A stretch of DNA of 22,821 bases from UMGS1696 sp045643285 (GTDB lineage Bacteria > Bacillota > Clostridia > Oscillospirales > CAG-272): assembly GCA_045643285.1 (NCBI GenBank), contig JAZUKN010000082.1, forward strand, positions 1 to 22,821, read 5' to 3'. How positions within the stretch are numbered: the stretch's first letter is position 1; every line of letters begins with the position of its first letter. The translations under genes and the position numbers were made by a program. The notes below the pieces were generated by a model. The model saw nothing but the letters and a program-made list of their open reading frames with translations. It was not told where the DNA came from and made no database searches. Shown here one piece after another: positions 21,240 through 22,821 of the stretch.

Positions 21240-22592
21240 ATGAACGCATATCTTGAAAGTGTACTGAACAATGTACGCACAAAGCACGCGAACGAACCCG
21301 AATTCGTTCAGACGGTCGAAGAAGTTTTCTCGTCTCTCGAGCCTGTTATCGAACGTCATCCCGAATACGAAAAAGTCGATCTTCTCGGCAGAATGACCGA
21401 GCCCGAGAGAATGTTCACGTTCCGCGTCGTATGGGAAGACGACAACGGCAACTTCCACACCAACCGCGGCTGGAGATGCCAGTTCAATGGCGCTATCGGT
21501 CCGTATAAAGGCGGACTTCGTTTCCAGAAGAACGTAAATGAAAGCATTATCAAATTCCTCGGTTTCGAGCAGACGTTCAAGAACAGCCTCACCGGTCTTC
21601 CGATCGGCGGCGGCAAGGGCGGCTCGGACTTCGATCCCGCAGGAAAGAGCGAAGCTGAAGTCATCCGTTTCTGCCAGAGCTATATGACCGCGCTGTACCG
21701 CTATATCGGTCCGGACATTGACGTTCCCGCAGGTGATATGGGAGTCGGCGGACGCGAGATCGGCTTCCTGTTCGGTCAGTACCGTCGTCTCAAGGGCGTA
21801 TGGGAAAACGGCGTCCTCACCGGTAAGGGACTTTCCTACGGCGGCTCGCTCATCCGTCCTGAAGCAACAGGATACGGCGCAGTCTACTACCTCGAAGAAG
21901 TCCTCAAGCACGAGAATGACACAATAAAAGGCAAGCGTATCGCAGTTTCGGGCTACGGCAACGTCGCATGGGGCATCATGAAGAAAGCGGCTGAGTTGGG
22001 TGCGAAGGTCACATACTTCTCCGGTCCCGACGGATACGTTCACGATCCCGACGGAATCATCACCGAAGAAAAGCTCTCGTTCATCCTCAATATGCGTGCA
22101 ACAGACCCGATGCACTGCAAGCCGTACGCCGACAAGTTCGGATGCGAATTCGTCGCAGGTGAGAAGCCGTGGGGCAAGACAGACGTTGACATCAATATGC
22201 CCGCCGCTATGCAGAACGACGTAAAGATGGAATCCGCCGAAAAGATCGCCGCATCGGGCGCAAAATACTATATCGAAGTCGCAAATATGCCGACGACGAA
22301 CGACGCTCTCAACTTCCTCAGAGCGCAGAAGGGCATCATCGTAGCACCGTCGAAGGCTGTAAACGCAGGCGGCGTCGGCGTTTCCGCGCTTGAAATGGCG
22401 CAGAACTCCGAGAGACTCGTCTGGACGGCTGAAGAGGTCGACGCACAGCTGAAGAAGATGATGCAGAACATCCATAAAGTTTCCGCAGAAGCCGCAGAGG
22501 AATATGGTCTCGGATATGACCTCGTTGCAGGCGGTAACATCGCCGGCTTCAAGAAGGTCGCCGAAGCTATGATGGCGCAGGGTGCGTTCTGA
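21240..22592 (+). CDS. gdhA: NADP-type glutamate dehydrogenase
   Basis: Interconverts 2-oxoglutarate plus ammonia and glutamate. It has 450 residues, the hexameric small-subunit form. Landmarks are NRGWRCQFNGAIGPYKGGLR (about 80-99), FEQTFKNSLTGLPIGGGKGG with the catalytic-site Lys, GDMGVGGREIGFLFGQYRR, the Rossmann loop VSGYGNVAWGIMKKAAELGA, and the C-terminal APSKAVNAGGVGVSALEMAQN. This form is usually NADP-dependent and biosynthetic; cofactor use is inferred from overall similarity. The ATG at 21240 has CGGAGGAA about 7 nt upstream; an earlier in-frame ATG at 21216 precedes that site and is rejected. It is a single-gene unit divergent from the aro operon. Confidence 0.96.
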   Translation: MNAYLESVLNNVRTKHANEPEFVQTVEEVFSSLEPVIERHPEYEKVDLLGRMTEPERMFTFRVVWEDDNGNFHTNRGWRCQFNGAIGPYKGGLRFQKNVNESIIKFLGFEQTFKNSLTGLPIGGGKGGSDFDPAGKSEAEVIRFCQSYMTALYRYIGPDIDVPAGDMGVGGREIGFLFGQYRRLKGVWENGVLTGKGLSYGGSLIRPEATGYGAVYYLEEVLKHENDTIKGKRIAVSGYGNVAWGIMKKAAELGAKVTYFSGPDGYVHDPDGIITEEKLSFILNMRATDPMHCKPYADKFGCEFVAGEKPWGKTDVDINMPAAMQNDVKMESAEKIAASGAKYYIEVANMPTTNDALNFLRAQKGIIVAPSKAVNAGGVGVSALEMAQNSERLVWTAEEVDAQLKKMMQNIHKVSAEAAEEYGLGYDLVAGGNIAGFKKVAEAMMAQGAF

Positions 22593-22629
22593 TAAAACCG
22601 AATACAACAAAAAAAGCTCACTGATTTGA

Positions 22630-22681
22630 TTCGGCGCGTGTTGATAAGGATGTTTTTTAAGCTTTTTCATCACGCGCCGAA
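22630..22681. repeat. Large imperfect palindrome after gdhA
   Basis: TTCGGCGCGTG (22630-22640) pairs perfectly with CACGCGCCGAA (22671-22681). The stem continues imperfectly inward (TGA/TCA, then AAGG/CTTT) to a loop near 22650-22661. It lacks a T-run on its 3' side. AAAAAGCT (22611-22618) and AGCTTTTT (22660-22667) offer a competing terminator-like pairing. Confidence 0.7.
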
Positions 22682-22684
22682 AAC

Positions 22685-22821
22685 GAAATAAATCCCTGCC
22701 GGGATTTGTGAAATATCCTGCGGATGTGAAATACGCCTGCGGCGTGTGAAATGCCTGCGGGCGTGAAAAAGGGATTTATTTCATTTCACATTGCGAAGCA
22801 ATATTTCACTATTCGGAAATT
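22685..22821. repeat. Hairpin-unit repeat array with GTGAAAT spacers (continues past window end)
   Basis: Four units, each a small palindrome followed by GTGAAAT or GTGAAAA, run in tandem: AATCCC/GGGATT, ATCC/GGAT, ACGCC/GGCGT and GCC/GGC, each with a TGC-containing loop. GAAATAAATCCC (22685-22696) and GGGATTTATTTC (22771-22782) bracket them as a perfect 12-bp inverted repeat. Beyond it the spacer appears inverted as ATTTCAC (22783-22789, 22803-22809) around ATTGC-GAA-GCAAT. No gene is seen in 22593-22821. Confidence 0.75.

Noticed and set aside
21198..22673. 491-codon open frame on the minus strand opposite gdhA
   Set aside because: Same kind of shadow; the plus strand encodes an unmistakable glutamate dehydrogenase across the whole interval.

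Overview
The window looks like chromosomal DNA of a Gram-positive Clostridia-type (Firmicutes) bacterium of roughly 50% GC, plausibly a gut species. The basis is AGGAGG-type ribosome binding sites before most genes, several near-consensus sigma-A promoters with 17-18 bp spacing, a short YlmC/YmxH PRC-barrel protein, clostridial-type HicA/HicB and EF-G2-like proteins, and a meso-DAP dehydrogenase. No phage, transposase, tRNA, rRNA or CRISPR was found. The assignment is inference from family resemblance, not from a search.

Layout. 1-1945 (-): 5' two thirds of a GH2 beta-galactosidase running off the left edge. 2088-3844 (+): dapB and ddh, overlapping by 4 bp, supplying meso-diaminopimelate. 3867-4470 (+): a HicA/HicB toxin-antitoxin pair whose promoter sits in the last codons of ddh. 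4540-6279 (-): tsf and rpsB, with a leader of about 195 nt. 6566-6859 (-): YmxH-like protein. 6931-9888 (-): a zinc/manganese-type ABC importer operon (Fur-family repressor, lipoprotein, ATPase, permease) behind a consensus promoter overlapped by a long Fur-type palindrome. 9889-10361: an intergenic array of about 15 small hairpins. 10362-10895 (+): flavin-reductase-family protein. 11099-13159 (+): EF-G-like GTPase of the divergent EF-G2 type. 13226-13900 (-): AlkD-like DNA alkylation repair protein. 13976-15352 (-): BrnQ branched-chain amino acid carrier. 15431-16678 (-): lipoprotein with a beta-lactamase-type serine hydrolase domain. 16717-20837 (-): aroB-aroA-tyrA-DAHP synthase operon. 21240-22592 (+): NADP-type glutamate dehydrogenase, followed by a large palindrome and a second hairpin array.

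How it fits together. Most genes are housekeeping: lysine/peptidoglycan precursor synthesis, translation, aromatic amino acid synthesis, glutamate formation, branched-chain amino acid import and metal homeostasis. The metal operon is a self-contained regulatory unit, with the repressor encoded first and its probable operator over the start site. The aro genes are divergent from gdhA.

I found no clearly new multi-gene system. The less ordinary material is between genes: two dense arrays of unlike mini-hairpins, a terminator-like hairpin whose 3' arm is the ribosome binding site of the next gene, a terminator-like hairpin between the aroB promoter and aroB, a structured rpsB leader, and a hicAB promoter embedded in ddh.
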